Part shown: positions 42,605 to 51,222 of the stretch, piece after piece
Layout: each line of letters opens with the position of its first letter
How positions within the stretch are numbered: position 1 is the stretch's first letter
Source of the DNA: a virus
Virus record (IMG/VR): IMGVR_UViG_3300046810_000338
Span: 164,500-228,499 of that record
DNA length: 64,000 bases
Direction: 5' to 3' (one strand)
Notes under the pieces: generated by a model
Seen by the model: the letters and a program-made list of their open reading frames with translations, nothing else
Database searches by the model: none
Told to the model about the DNA's origin: nothing
Translations under genes and position numbers: made by a program

Positions 42605-44308
42605 ATGGCCGGAATCACAACAGATCCAAACATGATCATCGATCCCGATCGGACAACGTTTCATGTTTGGTCAATGCCACAAATTTTTATCCCTGGGGGT
42701 GCGGGTGGTCGTAACGTACCTAACATCGACAACTGGGTGCTGGAATGGTCGACTAAGTCGTATCTGGTTTACCGGGTCATCGACGTTGACTACACCACCG
42801 GCAAGAGTACGTTGCAGCTGAGCCACGAGGTTCCTAATGCAACGGACCTGAGCGAGACAGACATCATTCTGTCGACCTATCCCGGCAAGCCCATCAAAGC
42901 CTTCCGTGCCTACATCGACCGCAGTGTTAAGCCGTCGACCGTATCGATCGATCGGCATCTGTTCGTATTGGGTTCGCTGAGTCGTTATGCCAAGCTGTAT
43001 AAAGGCACCGACATTGGTGTCAACGGTGAGGTCATCTCGGCGATGTACGATCAGGGCAACACACTGATCGGTGAGAACCTGTTGCTGGAGACGGTGGCTA
43101 CAGTTGCTATCCCTTCTGCGGGTGTGGGCGCGGTTATCAACTCAGGCGTCAAGATCGTCAGTCCAGGCTACCTGGCCAAAGACGTGATCGACAACGAAGT
43201 GCTGACGCTGGTCTTCTACGATGACGTGGGTAACATTGTTGAGACTGCCTCGATCGTTGCGTACAACACCTCGTTCTCCAGCCAGCCTGATACCTCGCGC
43301 AAATACGTGAAGGACATCATGCTCGACTCCTCGTTCCTGAGCGAGGGTGATTCGACCAACATCGTGATCCCGCGTAACGTGACACTGGAGTCGATTCTGG
43401 CGTTTGGTAAGGTCCTCTACTCGGACGGTGATACCAAGCAGGTACCAATCGATGGCGGCAAGATGGCGCTGTTCGGTCTTTACAACGACCGCTACATTGC
43501 TAACAGCGATGGCATGCGGGCCAAGGTTGTGCTGCGGTATTTGCTCGACCCGTCAGAGTACCTGTACGGCGCTTCAGTGGGCGAAGCACCCCACATGTCT
43601 AAACCGTACACGGTTGAGACTACCGCGTTCGAGAAGGCCTTTGCAGCTCGTATCTGGGCCTATCCTACATGGGTAGACGAGCTCTCTGGATATCGTATGA
43701 AGTATTATCTTTCGACGTTGAGTCGCGATACTCTCTATGATGTCACTAGCAAGGTGCGCCTGAGCATCAATTCACCTATCTTCGACCCCCTCCTGTATGG
43801 CGCCAGACAGAGCCTTATTCTGACGCTGGACCTTAACACGGTTGACCCTGTGTTCAAGTCCTGGAAGTTCATTCAGCCAACCACCATCACCCTTTACGGG
43901 GAAGGTAATACGGCCAACACTTCTTACACGGTTAACTACGCCCCTGGCGGCGCGACTGTGTTTGGGTTGGACCTTAAAGCCTTGGGCGACTATCGCTCTG
44001 CGGGTAGCTGGCTGCTGGACGTCTCGCAACAGGCAGGCAGTAAAGAAGATTGGTTGGAGAAGATGTTCTACAACACCTTGCCCATCCATAACCCAGCCAA
44101 CGAGTTGCGAGCCCCAGCTCCTACTCACTTCAACCTGGTGATTGCAGGCTTCCGTCAAGAGTTCCCTGTTACGGGGTTCGGAGGTGCATTGCAGATCCAG
44201 GCGCAGCCTAATCCAGGAGAGCCTGTGTTCTTCGAATGGATTCTGCGTGACGGCAACGGTGACCATGCGATGGGTGTTAGTGCCATTCCTTTCTTCCAGA
44301 TCGACTAA
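42605..44308 (+). CDS. Large virion protein (phiKZ gp26-like by position), 567 residues
   Basis: The start is the ATG 15 bases after the T-tract; AAGAG is the only weak ribosome binding site. The protein starts MAGITTDPNMIIDPDRTTFH and is beta-rich throughout (VYRVIDVDYTTGKSTLQLSH, LAARQSLILTLDLNTVD-like strands). It ends MGVSAIPFFQID. Its sequence style is like the 895-residue neighbour, so both may be parts of one tail structure. Order fits phiKZ gp26, upstream of the terminase. Confidence 0.65.
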   Translation: MAGITTDPNMIIDPDRTTFHVWSMPQIFIPGGAGGRNVPNIDNWVLEWSTKSYLVYRVIDVDYTTGKSTLQLSHEVPNATDLSETDIILSTYPGKPIKAFRAYIDRSVKPSTVSIDRHLFVLGSLSRYAKLYKGTDIGVNGEVISAMYDQGNTLIGENLLLETVATVAIPSAGVGAVINSGVKIVSPGYLAKDVIDNEVLTLVFYDDVGNIVETASIVAYNTSFSSQPDTSRKYVKDIMLDSSFLSEGDSTNIVIPRNVTLESILAFGKVLYSDGDTKQVPIDGGKMALFGLYNDRYIANSDGMRAKVVLRYLLDPSEYLYGASVGEAPHMSKPYTVETTAFEKAFAARIWAYPTWVDELSGYRMKYYLSTLSRDTLYDVTSKVRLSINSPIFDPLLYGARQSLILTLDLNTVDPVFKSWKFIQPTTITLYGEGNTANTSYTVNYAPGGATVFGLDLKALGDYRSAGSWLLDVSQQAGSKEDWLEKMFYNTLPIHNPANELRAPAPTHFNLVIAGFRQEFPVTGFGGALQIQAQPNPGEPVFFEWILRDGNGDHAMGVSAIPFFQID

Positions 44309-44315
44309 GTCGTAA

Positions 44316-44343
44316 GCTCCCTTGGGCAGTAGCCCAAGGGAGC
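44316..44343 (+). terminator. Hairpin before the terminase gene
   Basis: GCTCCCTTGGGC and GCCCAAGGGAGC form a perfect 12-bp stem around AGTA, 7 bases after a stop codon. No TATG or T-tract lies directly behind it; the next TATG is the terminase start codon context (TTTATG). Confidence 0.6.
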
Positions 44344-44359
44344 CACTAAGGAGCGGTTT

Positions 44360-46522
44360 ATGATTTTGCACTCGGAGGACATCCTGGATTATCCGGGGGC
44401 CATCTATGATTTCCATACGTCCAACAAAAGCTTTGTTCGGTACGTAGCCCTGCTTAAGGCAATGGGCGTAAAGAATGCCTATTTTGCTTTGGCACTCATG
44501 CAGCCAGAATTGCAAGGGGTCAATCCCCACGATCCCAACTTGGACGAGCTTACCAAGATCAAGATCTGGCAAGAGTGCATGGAAAACCCCTGGTACTTCC
44601 TGAGGGAGGTTATCCGTATTAAAGCGGGTGACATGATCCCGTACGGCGCTAACCGGGGTAACATGGCTTTGATGTGGCTGTTCCTTAACCACATTGACAT
44701 GTTCCTGATCCAGCCTCGTCAGACAGGTAAGTCTGTCGCGGCCGACTGTCTGATGCTGTGGCTGATCTACTTCGGTTGCTACAACATCGAGATCCAGCTT
44801 ATTACAAAAGACGCCAACCTTCGAACGACGAACGTCAATCGGATGAAGGCCATGCGTGACGGTATCCCACAATACTTAATTGCGTTTGACAAGAACGACC
44901 CAGACAACACCGAGGTCATTGGTTACGCTGCTCGCAAGATGCTCTACACGGCCAAAGTGCCACGGGCCTCTGAGATCGATGCTGAGAAAGTGGGTCGGGG
45001 TGCTACAGGCGAGATCCTGCAATTTGACGAAGCCCCGCACATTAACCACATCGGCATTACCTTGCCATCGGCTCTGGGTTCCTCCACCGCTGCCCGTGAG
45101 AACGCCAAACGTAACAACACGCCATACGGCATTCTGTACACCACTACCGCTGGCCGTATTGACAGCCGTGATGGTCGGTACGTGTACGACATGTTGCAAG
45201 GGGCAGCTATCTGGAACGAAGGGTTCCTGGATGCGGGCAGTCAAGAACGTCTGGAGCAAATGGTTCTCGACCATGGCACCTCCGATGCTCCTCTGATGAA
45301 CTGCACGTTCTCTCACAGGCAATTGGGTTACACCGATGCCTGGCTATGGGAAACCATGGCGCGCAACAAAGCGTCGGGGGAACTGGCAGAGCGGGACTAC
45401 CTTAACCGCTGGACAAACGGTACAGGCAGTAACCCAATCTCGGCACAGCTGCTGGAACGGATTGCTAAGTCTGAGCGAGATCCTAACTGGATTGAGCATA
45501 CCAAAGAAGGCTACATGGTTCGCTGGTATATCCCTGAGGCCGAGATGTCTGCTATGTTGGCAGAGCGCAAGTTCATCATGGGGCTCGATACCAGTGATGC
45601 GATCGGTCGAGACGGTATTGACATGGTGATCATTGATACCCGAACACTGTCGGTGGTAGCATCGGGTACCTTTAACCGTACCAGTATCTACCGCTGGATT
45701 AGTTTCCTCGGTGCCTTCATGATTCGTTACCCGAACATCACGCTGATCCCTGAACGTAAGTCCAGTGCTCAGTCGATTGTGGATGGCCTGGTTCAGATTC
45801 TGGACTCGGCAGGTATCGATCCATTCCGTCGTATCTTCAACCACCTTGCGGACAACAAAGAGAAGTACGGAGAAGAGCTGACCTCTACAGCCAACTCCAT
45901 GCTGCGTCGTCGTATGTACGAAACCCACAAGCAATACTTCGGGTTCAATACCACAGGCGATTCTCGTACGCAGCTGTATGTGGACGTGCTTAACAACACG
46001 TTGGAAGATGCAGCCGGTAAGATCCTCGATAAGAAACTCTCGGGTGAACTGCGTGGGTTGGTTGTCAAGAACGGGCGTGTGGATCACCAGACCGGCGGAC
46101 ACGATGACTCGATCATTGCCTACCTCATGGCCAACTGGATGTTGATCCATGGTCGTAACCTGCAACACTACGGCATTACGTCCAAAGACATTCGTACCGA
46201 GGTTGTACGCGGTAAGGATGTGGTGACTGTAGCGGACATGATCAAACAAGATCGTGCTCGTAAGTTGCGCGCTAATCTGGACTCTCTGTTCGAGCGTCTG
46301 AATAACGTGACTACTGATGCAGAAGCCATCCGTCTGGAATACGAGATCCGTCACCTGATGACCCTGTCGTTTGACATTGGGGAATCTGCTGAGAGTATTC
46401 AAGAGCTGATCGATGCGGCTGCGGCTAAACGGCGTGACCGTCTGAGAACCAATCGCTACAACCACAACTCCGGTGTCAACTGGAATACTCAAGGGTGGCA
46501 GCCGCCTCCCATGACCTGCTAA
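44360..46522 (+). CDS. Terminase large subunit
   Basis: This 720-residue protein has a Walker A at residues 118-125 (QPRQTGKS) after the typical hydrophobic strand, and a Walker B with catalytic carboxylate ILQFDEAP (D223, E224). The RNase H-like nuclease has its first aspartate in MGLDTSDAIG (D410) and the C-terminal pair in GGHDDSIIAYLMAN (D582, D583). The protein packages DNA into proheads and cuts it. The frame is continuous, so there is no intein, which some relatives carry. CTAAGGAGCGG precedes the ATG. Position after the gp26-like gene matches phiKZ gp25. Confidence 0.9.
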   Translation: MILHSEDILDYPGAIYDFHTSNKSFVRYVALLKAMGVKNAYFALALMQPELQGVNPHDPNLDELTKIKIWQECMENPWYFLREVIRIKAGDMIPYGANRGNMALMWLFLNHIDMFLIQPRQTGKSVAADCLMLWLIYFGCYNIEIQLITKDANLRTTNVNRMKAMRDGIPQYLIAFDKNDPDNTEVIGYAARKMLYTAKVPRASEIDAEKVGRGATGEILQFDEAPHINHIGITLPSALGSSTAARENAKRNNTPYGILYTTTAGRIDSRDGRYVYDMLQGAAIWNEGFLDAGSQERLEQMVLDHGTSDAPLMNCTFSHRQLGYTDAWLWETMARNKASGELAERDYLNRWTNGTGSNPISAQLLERIAKSERDPNWIEHTKEGYMVRWYIPEAEMSAMLAERKFIMGLDTSDAIGRDGIDMVIIDTRTLSVVASGTFNRTSIYRWISFLGAFMIRYPNITLIPERKSSAQSIVDGLVQILDSAGIDPFRRIFNHLADNKEKYGEELTSTANSMLRRRMYETHKQYFGFNTTGDSRTQLYVDVLNNTLEDAAGKILDKKLSGELRGLVVKNGRVDHQTGGHDDSIIAYLMANWMLIHGRNLQHYGITSKDIRTEVVRGKDVVTVADMIKQDRARKLRANLDSLFERLNNVTTDAEAIRLEYEIRHLMTLSFDIGESAESIQELIDAAAAKRRDRLRTNRYNHNSGVNWNTQGWQPPPMTC

Positions 46523-46525
46523 TGG

Positions 46526-46564
46526 CATAAGCCTCCTGCCCACTCAAAGGGCAGGAGGCTTATG
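46526..46564. terminator. Perfect bidirectional CATAA-hairpin-TTATG
   Basis: CATAA (46526-46530), stem GCCTCCTGCCC with GGGCAGGAGGC (46531-46541 and 46549-46559), then TTATG (46560-46564). It separates the converging terminase and inner-head genes and is the best palindromic example. Confidence 0.85.
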
Positions 46565-46567
46565 GTG

Positions 46568-47908
46568 TCACTTGGAAATGTCTTTGCGCAAGCGAGCAAC
46601 GATCTCACGCATTTTGGTACGGGTTTCTGGAGTGACTTCTGGACTCATGGCGAAGACTTCAAAGATCTCCATCTGTTCCTTCAGTGCATCAACTGTCTCC
46701 TTACCCAACACATTGACCAGTTTGTTGAAAGCGGCAACTTCGATGTCTACCATTTCCAGCAACCAGTCGGCAACCTTGACCTTTTCCTTGGTCATGTCGA
46801 TGTATCGAGTGAGAATGTTGTTGGTGTGTTCGGGAACGCCTTCAGTCGCCTTCAGTCGCTTCTCATCGGCCTCAATCAACTTGGCCAACTTAGTCACGTC
46901 ATCAAAGTCTTTGACCAACTTGGAGTTATCAGGAACCCGAACCTTCAAACGCTCGCCAGTGCGCTCACCGACCCGAATGGCCTGGATGAAGTCTTCCAGG
47001 GCCGACCCAACCATACTCGCTGGTGATTTAGCCCAGTCACGGATGTGCATCATCGTGTGCAATGGGTTTGTCTTGTCGGTAAGGGGGATCTCCTGCTGTA
47101 GTTTGAAGTAGCGAACGAACTCTGCCATTTCTGCAATGGCGGGGTTGTTGGATCTACCCATAAACTCGGCCGAGGCCGCCCAGGCTTTCTTGATGGAGAT
47201 GTCGGACTCGTCGCCTTCTTTCATTTTCAAAGCAGCTTCGACAGCCGGCTTAAGGATCTCTTTATAATCCTTGTCCAGATCAATGGTCAGCTTGCTGTAT
47301 ACCTTGGACGCCAGGGAATATACGCCCACTGTACTGTCGACAGAAACATGTGCCAAACTTTCCCAGGCCAGGTTGTTAAGACCGTAACCCTTTAGCCGCT
47401 CAACCACTTCATCCGTGGTCTTCTTCACCTTCTCAACCGATGCGTGGTAGGCTGCGGTGTTCATGGCCAACGCTTCCTTGGCAGCTTTGCCGGCTTCCTC
47501 CTTGCCACCAGTGACCTTGTTCAGGTTATCAACGGCCTTGGCATTTGGAGTTGCCTGTCCTTTACCAGAAGCACGCATCATCAACCAAATGAGCGTACCC
47601 AAGCCTGCAATGACGCCAGCGGCGATGATGACCTTAAGCGTAGTCGACAACGCTTCCTGCGTCATCTCGTAATTGGTGTTGGTAGGCTGGGTCGTAAAGG
47701 ACTCAAGTGCCATGTCGGCAGGCAGGTAGTCTTTGAACTGATTCGCCAGATCAATCGAAACACCGCCAGTGGATTGAAGAAGCTCAAGGCTCATTTCGAC
47801 CTGTGCTCGGTCATCGGCGATCTGAGAAACGAGATCATCGATCTGTTCGATTTCCATGCCCTCCATTGATTCAAGAGTGAGGGTAGAATACTTTTCTGTC
47901 AGTTTCAT
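46568..47908 (-). CDS. Putative inner-head protein with membrane-like segment, 446 residues
   Basis: An acidic N-terminal region of about 70 residues (MKLTEKYSTLTLESMEGMEI) ends at the motif ALESF (67-71), a possible (S/A)-X-E prohead protease site. A hydrophobic helix follows at about 90-112 (TLKVIIAAGVIAGLGTLIWL), then charged helical repeats to the C-terminus (TKMREIVARLRKDISK). This build fits proteins of the phiKZ inner body that lose a propeptide. AAGGAC precedes the ATG, and the gene is co-oriented with the 437-residue gene 9 bases upstream of it. Confidence 0.65.
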   Translation of the reverse strand: MKLTEKYSTLTLESMEGMEIEQIDDLVSQIADDRAQVEMSLELLQSTGGVSIDLANQFKDYLPADMALESFTTQPTNTNYEMTQEALSTTLKVIIAAGVIAGLGTLIWLMMRASGKGQATPNAKAVDNLNKVTGGKEEAGKAAKEALAMNTAAYHASVEKVKKTTDEVVERLKGYGLNNLAWESLAHVSVDSTVGVYSLASKVYSKLTIDLDKDYKEILKPAVEAALKMKEGDESDISIKKAWAASAEFMGRSNNPAIAEMAEFVRYFKLQQEIPLTDKTNPLHTMMHIRDWAKSPASMVGSALEDFIQAIRVGERTGERLKVRVPDNSKLVKDFDDVTKLAKLIEADEKRLKATEGVPEHTNNILTRYIDMTKEKVKVADWLLEMVDIEVAAFNKLVNVLGKETVDALKEQMEIFEVFAMSPEVTPETRTKMREIVARLRKDISK

Positions 47909-47917
47909 GACAAGTCC

Positions 47918-49231
47918 TTACTTGTAGTAGTTCATGGTCAAGGCACGAACCACGATGTAGAGTTCAAGCGCAGTGCGCAGCGAGGAGATCTGGGTGTCGC
48001 TCTTAGACAGACGAGACTTGGTCACGATCTGCAAGGCCATGTCACGGGCTTTGATCAACCCCGTGTCACGCATCCGAGAGGCCATGTACAGATCCTTAAG
48101 ACGCGAGATCAATACAGCCAGATCATCTACCCGCTTCAATGCCACACGGTTGACCTGGATGTAGTCTACAGCGTGCAGAACCAGTTCCTCTGCCAACTCA
48201 CCCGTAGGTACCTTCATGCGCCCCCTGTGGGCCTCTGAGGTCCACTTGAGCAGTTCTAGGAAAAGGTTGGGCGATACACTGCCCACCATCTCTGTCACGA
48301 TCGTTACACACTCATCACGGATGAATGTGTTGGGGTCTTGCATGACGCCCAGGATGTAAGGCACATAGCGCTTGTTGGCATTCATGTGACTCTTTACCAT
48401 CAACTCACCGTCAATGGTCAGTGTCGAGGTGGTCGTACGAATACGACCGCCGTTACGACGCACATCCAGGTGCACCTGGAAGATCTTCTTCATGACTTCC
48501 CGCAAACGATCCTGAGGCTCGGTTACGGCATAAGTAACCGACACGTCTGGACTGTAGTGCTCAACGCAGGCGTGGTGGATAGCATTTGGCAGAAAGAAAC
48601 GTTCGGCCCGTTGAGTAAACCACACGTCCCATGAACCCGCTTGCTTGATGTCAAACTTCAGCGAGAGCGAGGCATAGGTTGCTTTGGCTTCTTCTACAGA
48701 AGCAGGCTTGTCGTACCAGTGAGACAACAGACTGGTAAACAGCTTAACCTGCAACATGTAGAACACATCAATCTTGGCCTGGATCTTTTTAGCCTGAGAC
48801 AGCTTAGGACTGTTGTGCAGGCGATAGATCAGGTAAAGAGCGGCGGTGTTATACGGGTCACTCAGACGCGCAAAGTCAGATTCGATCAAAGGCGTCTTGA
48901 CGATCTCGGCACGAGCCTCGTTCTCGTCAATACCAATCACGTCTTCAAAGAAGATACTGCGATCGGTTGAGGTATGGCGAACAATCTCCACACCTAACAG
49001 ATTGCCACCAAAGAACGCAATGTGATCTTCGTTCTTGTTGATGAACCCACGTTTGTATTTGGCGATATGCTCAACCAAATAGTTATCTACCACGAGGTCT
49101 TCGCACAGTACGTCAAAGACCTGCTTAATGGTGCCGCCGTCACTAGACAGGGCTTCCAGGGCCATGGAGGCTATGAACCGCCCGGCATCGGCTTCGAGGC
49201 TATCAAAGTCGAAGTTGTAATAGTGATCCAT
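47918..49231 (-). CDS. Putative inner-head or virion protein, 437 residues
   Basis: The N-terminus MDHYYNFDFDSLEADAGRFI contains SLE at 11-13 and ALE at 24-26, two possible cleavage sites for the phiKZ-type prohead protease. The remainder is helical and charged, without membrane segments or catalytic motifs. It is the first gene of a two-gene minus-strand unit; AAGGGAC lies upstream of the ATG. The divergent control region with the 18-base element follows. The structural call is an inference from motifs and neighbours. Confidence 0.6.
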   Translation of the reverse strand: MDHYYNFDFDSLEADAGRFIASMALEALSSDGGTIKQVFDVLCEDLVVDNYLVEHIAKYKRGFINKNEDHIAFFGGNLLGVEIVRHTSTDRSIFFEDVIGIDENEARAEIVKTPLIESDFARLSDPYNTAALYLIYRLHNSPKLSQAKKIQAKIDVFYMLQVKLFTSLLSHWYDKPASVEEAKATYASLSLKFDIKQAGSWDVWFTQRAERFFLPNAIHHACVEHYSPDVSVTYAVTEPQDRLREVMKKIFQVHLDVRRNGGRIRTTTSTLTIDGELMVKSHMNANKRYVPYILGVMQDPNTFIRDECVTIVTEMVGSVSPNLFLELLKWTSEAHRGRMKVPTGELAEELVLHAVDYIQVNRVALKRVDDLAVLISRLKDLYMASRMRDTGLIKARDMALQIVTKSRLSKSDTQISSLRTALELYIVVRALTMNYYK

Positions 49232-49283
49232 TATAGAAGTCCCTTGAGGGTAGGCTTGGCTATAGGATACGAGAAAAAGTCAG

Positions 49284-49301
49284 ACCTAGATTATCTTAGT
49301 G
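49284..49301. promoter_or_regulatory. 18-base repeated control element, copy 3
   Basis: ACCTAGATTATCTTAGTG is followed by CTATATAAAG at 49308. It lies in the divergent region between the inner-head unit (start 49231) and the short-gene cluster (start 49403). It matches copies at 5169 and 29321. Confidence 0.45.
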
Positions 49302-49384
49302 CAGACCCTATATAAAGAAATTTCAAACCTATATTCTTGCTGTGAATGAGTTGAATAAACAATCTCGTTCATCTATCTAACCAG

Positions 49385-49398
49385 GTTCTAAGGAGAAC
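49385..49398 (+). promoter_or_regulatory. Hairpin ribosome binding site 1
   Basis: GTTCT-AAGG-AGAAC: the Shine-Dalgarno core AAGGAG sits in the loop and 3-prime arm of a 5-bp hairpin, 4 bases before the ATG at 49403. It is the first of nine covarying copies in this cluster. Confidence 0.6.
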
Positions 49399-49402
49399 TA
49401 AC

Positions 49403-49699
49403 ATGTCCATTACTACCACTATCGCCACTACCCTGAACAACATCTTCGCCCTCACTCGGGTTAAAGAGGTTACTCTGAAAGTCAATCAACCAGAAGCTCT
49501 GACCTACATTGAGACGGTTGAGGCTGGCGGGGTAATTAAGCGTCACGGCATCACCGTTACTTTCAATAACTTCCTGAACCCCTCTATGGGTTACAAACAG
49601 GTTGTACTCTGGAAGTACATGCAGCGCATGGCTAAATCCAATAACTTGGGTGAGCTGCGCGTCATCAACTTCAACGGCGAGATCTACTCCGTCGAGTAA
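49403..49699 (+). CDS. Hypothetical protein, 98 residues
   Basis: First gene of the short-gene cluster, behind hairpin ribosome binding site 1. MSITTTIATTLNNIFALTRV leads into beta-type segments (KEVTLKVNQPEALTYIETVE) and a C-terminal strand GELRVINFNGEIYSVE. The fold looks small and beta-rich. No family is recognised. It is monocistronic, with a control region upstream and a 12-bp hairpin downstream. Confidence 0.7.
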   Translation: MSITTTIATTLNNIFALTRVKEVTLKVNQPEALTYIETVEAGGVIKRHGITVTFNNFLNPSMGYKQVVLWKYMQRMAKSNNLGELRVINFNGEIYSVE

Positions 49700-49708
49700 T
49701 AGTAACAT

Positions 49709-49738
49709 CCTTAGCCTAACAATGGTGTTAGGCTAAGG
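49709..49738 (+). terminator. Hairpin terminator, 12-bp stem
   Basis: CCTTAGCCTAAC and GTTAGGCTAAGG pair around AATGGT, followed by CTTACC rather than TATG. It isolates the 49403 gene from the next. Confidence 0.7.
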
Positions 49739-49750
49739 CTTACCTTCCAA

Positions 49751-49764
49751 GTCCTAAGGAGGAC
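49751..49764 (+). promoter_or_regulatory. Hairpin ribosome binding site 2
   Basis: GTCCT-AAGG-AGGAC: relative to site 1 the third pair from the loop changes from T-A to C-G with pairing kept. The ATG follows at 49770. Confidence 0.6.
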
Positions 49765-49769
49765 ATGTC

Positions 49770-50651
49770 ATGAAACAAGCGAACATTACTTTCATCGAAG
49801 ATGCTGAAGGCGCCCTGATCTTTCAATACGAAGGTCGCAAGTATCTCTACGCTGGTCGTAAAGAGGGGACCATGTATGGTATCTCCACCATTCGTGAAGA
49901 ATGGAAGGAACTGCTGGAAGATGCTGGCAATCGTTCTTACGAGAAGGTTGGTAAGCGGGCTGTGGAGATTGGTCTGGACTTTGTATGTTTTGACCTGGGC
50001 GTCATTAACATCGACGCGGTGGCCAAGGTCACGGATCTAATGGAGACCTACGATGACTTCGAAGGTCTGGGTGTAATGTCAATCAGCAAAACCGATTGCC
50101 GTTCTCCAGACGGCATCACGATCGGTTTGATCGACGGCATGATCGCCATGGCTCGGGTTCTGCGTAAAGCCAACCTGGGCTCGGCAGAGGTACAAGAGGC
50201 TCTGAAGGACTTCACTACCGATGAGGATGTGAAGTGGTTGATGGAGCAGTCTGTACAGAACTGGGACTTCGAAGAGGACGCTAGCTGGCAACTGGGTGAT
50301 CCACTTCACCCAGTGGTCGTTCCTGAAACGGCTCCTCAGCCAGCCCTCGAATCTTCCAAAGATGGCAAGTACATGGTGGAGTATTGCCAGAAGACTTGGC
50401 CAGTCGGTTGGGATCACCAGGACTCGACCATCGAGTTTGACAGTCGGGATGAAATGACCACCTGGCTGGTGAACAAGATCGAGTGGTGCAAGTACGAAGA
50501 TAACGGCTTCCGTTGCCGCGTCTATTTGTACAAGGACAACTTTCCTTACTCGATCGGCAAAGGTGAATGGACTGACAAGCAGTTCAAAGACGTTGGCATG
50601 GGTTGTAAACCAACGGTTGAAGTCCTCGCCGACATGGAATGGATGAAGTAA
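49770..50651 (+). CDS. Hypothetical protein, 293 residues
   Basis: Behind hairpin ribosome binding site 2. The acidic protein has an N-terminal beta domain (FIEDAEGALIFQYEGRKYLY), a helical middle (LIDGMIAMARVLRKANLGSA, VQEALKDFTTDEDVKWLMEQ), a proline-rich spacer near 190, and a C-terminal domain rich in Trp and Tyr (YCQKTWPVGWDHQDS, FRCRVYLYKDNFPYSIG). It is flanked by hairpins on both sides. No family is recognised. Confidence 0.7.
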   Translation: MKQANITFIEDAEGALIFQYEGRKYLYAGRKEGTMYGISTIREEWKELLEDAGNRSYEKVGKRAVEIGLDFVCFDLGVINIDAVAKVTDLMETYDDFEGLGVMSISKTDCRSPDGITIGLIDGMIAMARVLRKANLGSAEVQEALKDFTTDEDVKWLMEQSVQNWDFEEDASWQLGDPLHPVVVPETAPQPALESSKDGKYMVEYCQKTWPVGWDHQDSTIEFDSRDEMTTWLVNKIEWCKYEDNGFRCRVYLYKDNFPYSIGKGEWTDKQFKDVGMGCKPTVEVLADMEWMK

Positions 50652-50664
50652 AGCTGAATAGTAC

Positions 50665-50700
50665 CCCAGTCTCCCAATAGTGGGAGACTGGGTTTTATAC
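50665..50700 (+). terminator. Hairpin followed by TTTTATAC
   Basis: CCCAGTCTCCC (50665-50675) and GGGAGACTGGG (50682-50692) pair; TTTTATAC follows in the place where TTATG stands elsewhere. Confidence 0.75.
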
Positions 50701-50705
50701 CCTCG

Positions 50706-50719
50706 GTTCTAAGGAGAAC
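50706..50719 (+). promoter_or_regulatory. Hairpin ribosome binding site 3
   Basis: GTTCT-AAGG-AGAAC, same as site 1, 4 bases before the ATG at 50724 and only 5 bases after the TTTTATAC of the terminator, so the leader would be very short if transcription restarts there. Confidence 0.6.
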
Positions 50720-50723
50720 TAAA

Positions 50724-51212
50724 ATGGTTACTGATATTCGTGATCCGTTGGATAATGTTACCATGGTTGCCAAGCTGTTTGCAGGCTTCGTTGCCTCTGG
50801 TGATCTGGTGCTTGAACCGGAAGTTGATAATGAGGCTGCTCTGCGCAACTACCATCGTTGCCGCGAGTTCGCCAAGGGGCGTGGGTTGCCGGGTGCCAAT
50901 CTGGAAGAAGACATGGATCTGGTCAAGATCGCTCGTCTGCGCAGTGCTGCTCAGATCCTGTCAGCCTTTACCAAAGACGATGTCCATCGCATGAAGGACT
51001 ATATCTCGGTCGAAGGTGCCAAGAACAATTTGCAGGCACTGTGTCGCGCAGTCGAATTGGGTATGGTAGAATTCAAACCGTTGACCAGCAATGAGGTCTA
51101 CGTTGAGAACTGCCGTATCGCCAACGAATTCTTGAGCCTGCCAAACCCTTTCACTCCACCGCCTGCGCCTACCAAGCCTTTGCTTTCGGTTATCAAATCT
51201 ACCAAGTTCTAA
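50724..51212 (+). CDS. Hypothetical protein, 162 residues
   Basis: Mainly helical, soluble protein (MVTDIRDPLDNVTMVAKLFA, VKIARLRSAAQILSAFTKDD) with a proline-rich C-terminus (PNPFTPPPAPTKPLLSVIKS). Its TAA stop lies inside the hairpin ribosome binding site of the next gene, so termination and re-initiation may be linked. No family is recognised. Confidence 0.7.
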   Translation: MVTDIRDPLDNVTMVAKLFAGFVASGDLVLEPEVDNEAALRNYHRCREFAKGRGLPGANLEEDMDLVKIARLRSAAQILSAFTKDDVHRMKDYISVEGAKNNLQALCRAVELGMVEFKPLTSNEVYVENCRIANEFLSLPNPFTPPPAPTKPLLSVIKSTKF

Positions 51213-51219
51213 GGAGAAC
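51206..51219 (+). promoter_or_regulatory. Hairpin ribosome binding site 4
   Basis: GTTCT-AAGG-AGAAC contains the stop codon of the previous gene (51210-51212) and precedes the ATG at 51223 by 3 bases. Confidence 0.6.
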
Positions 51220-51222
51220 AAG

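Noticed and set aside
44360-46522. Possible intein in the terminase, known in some phiKZ relatives
   Set aside because: Walker A, Walker B and nuclease motifs occur at normal spacing and no Cys/Ser...HN splicing block is visible.
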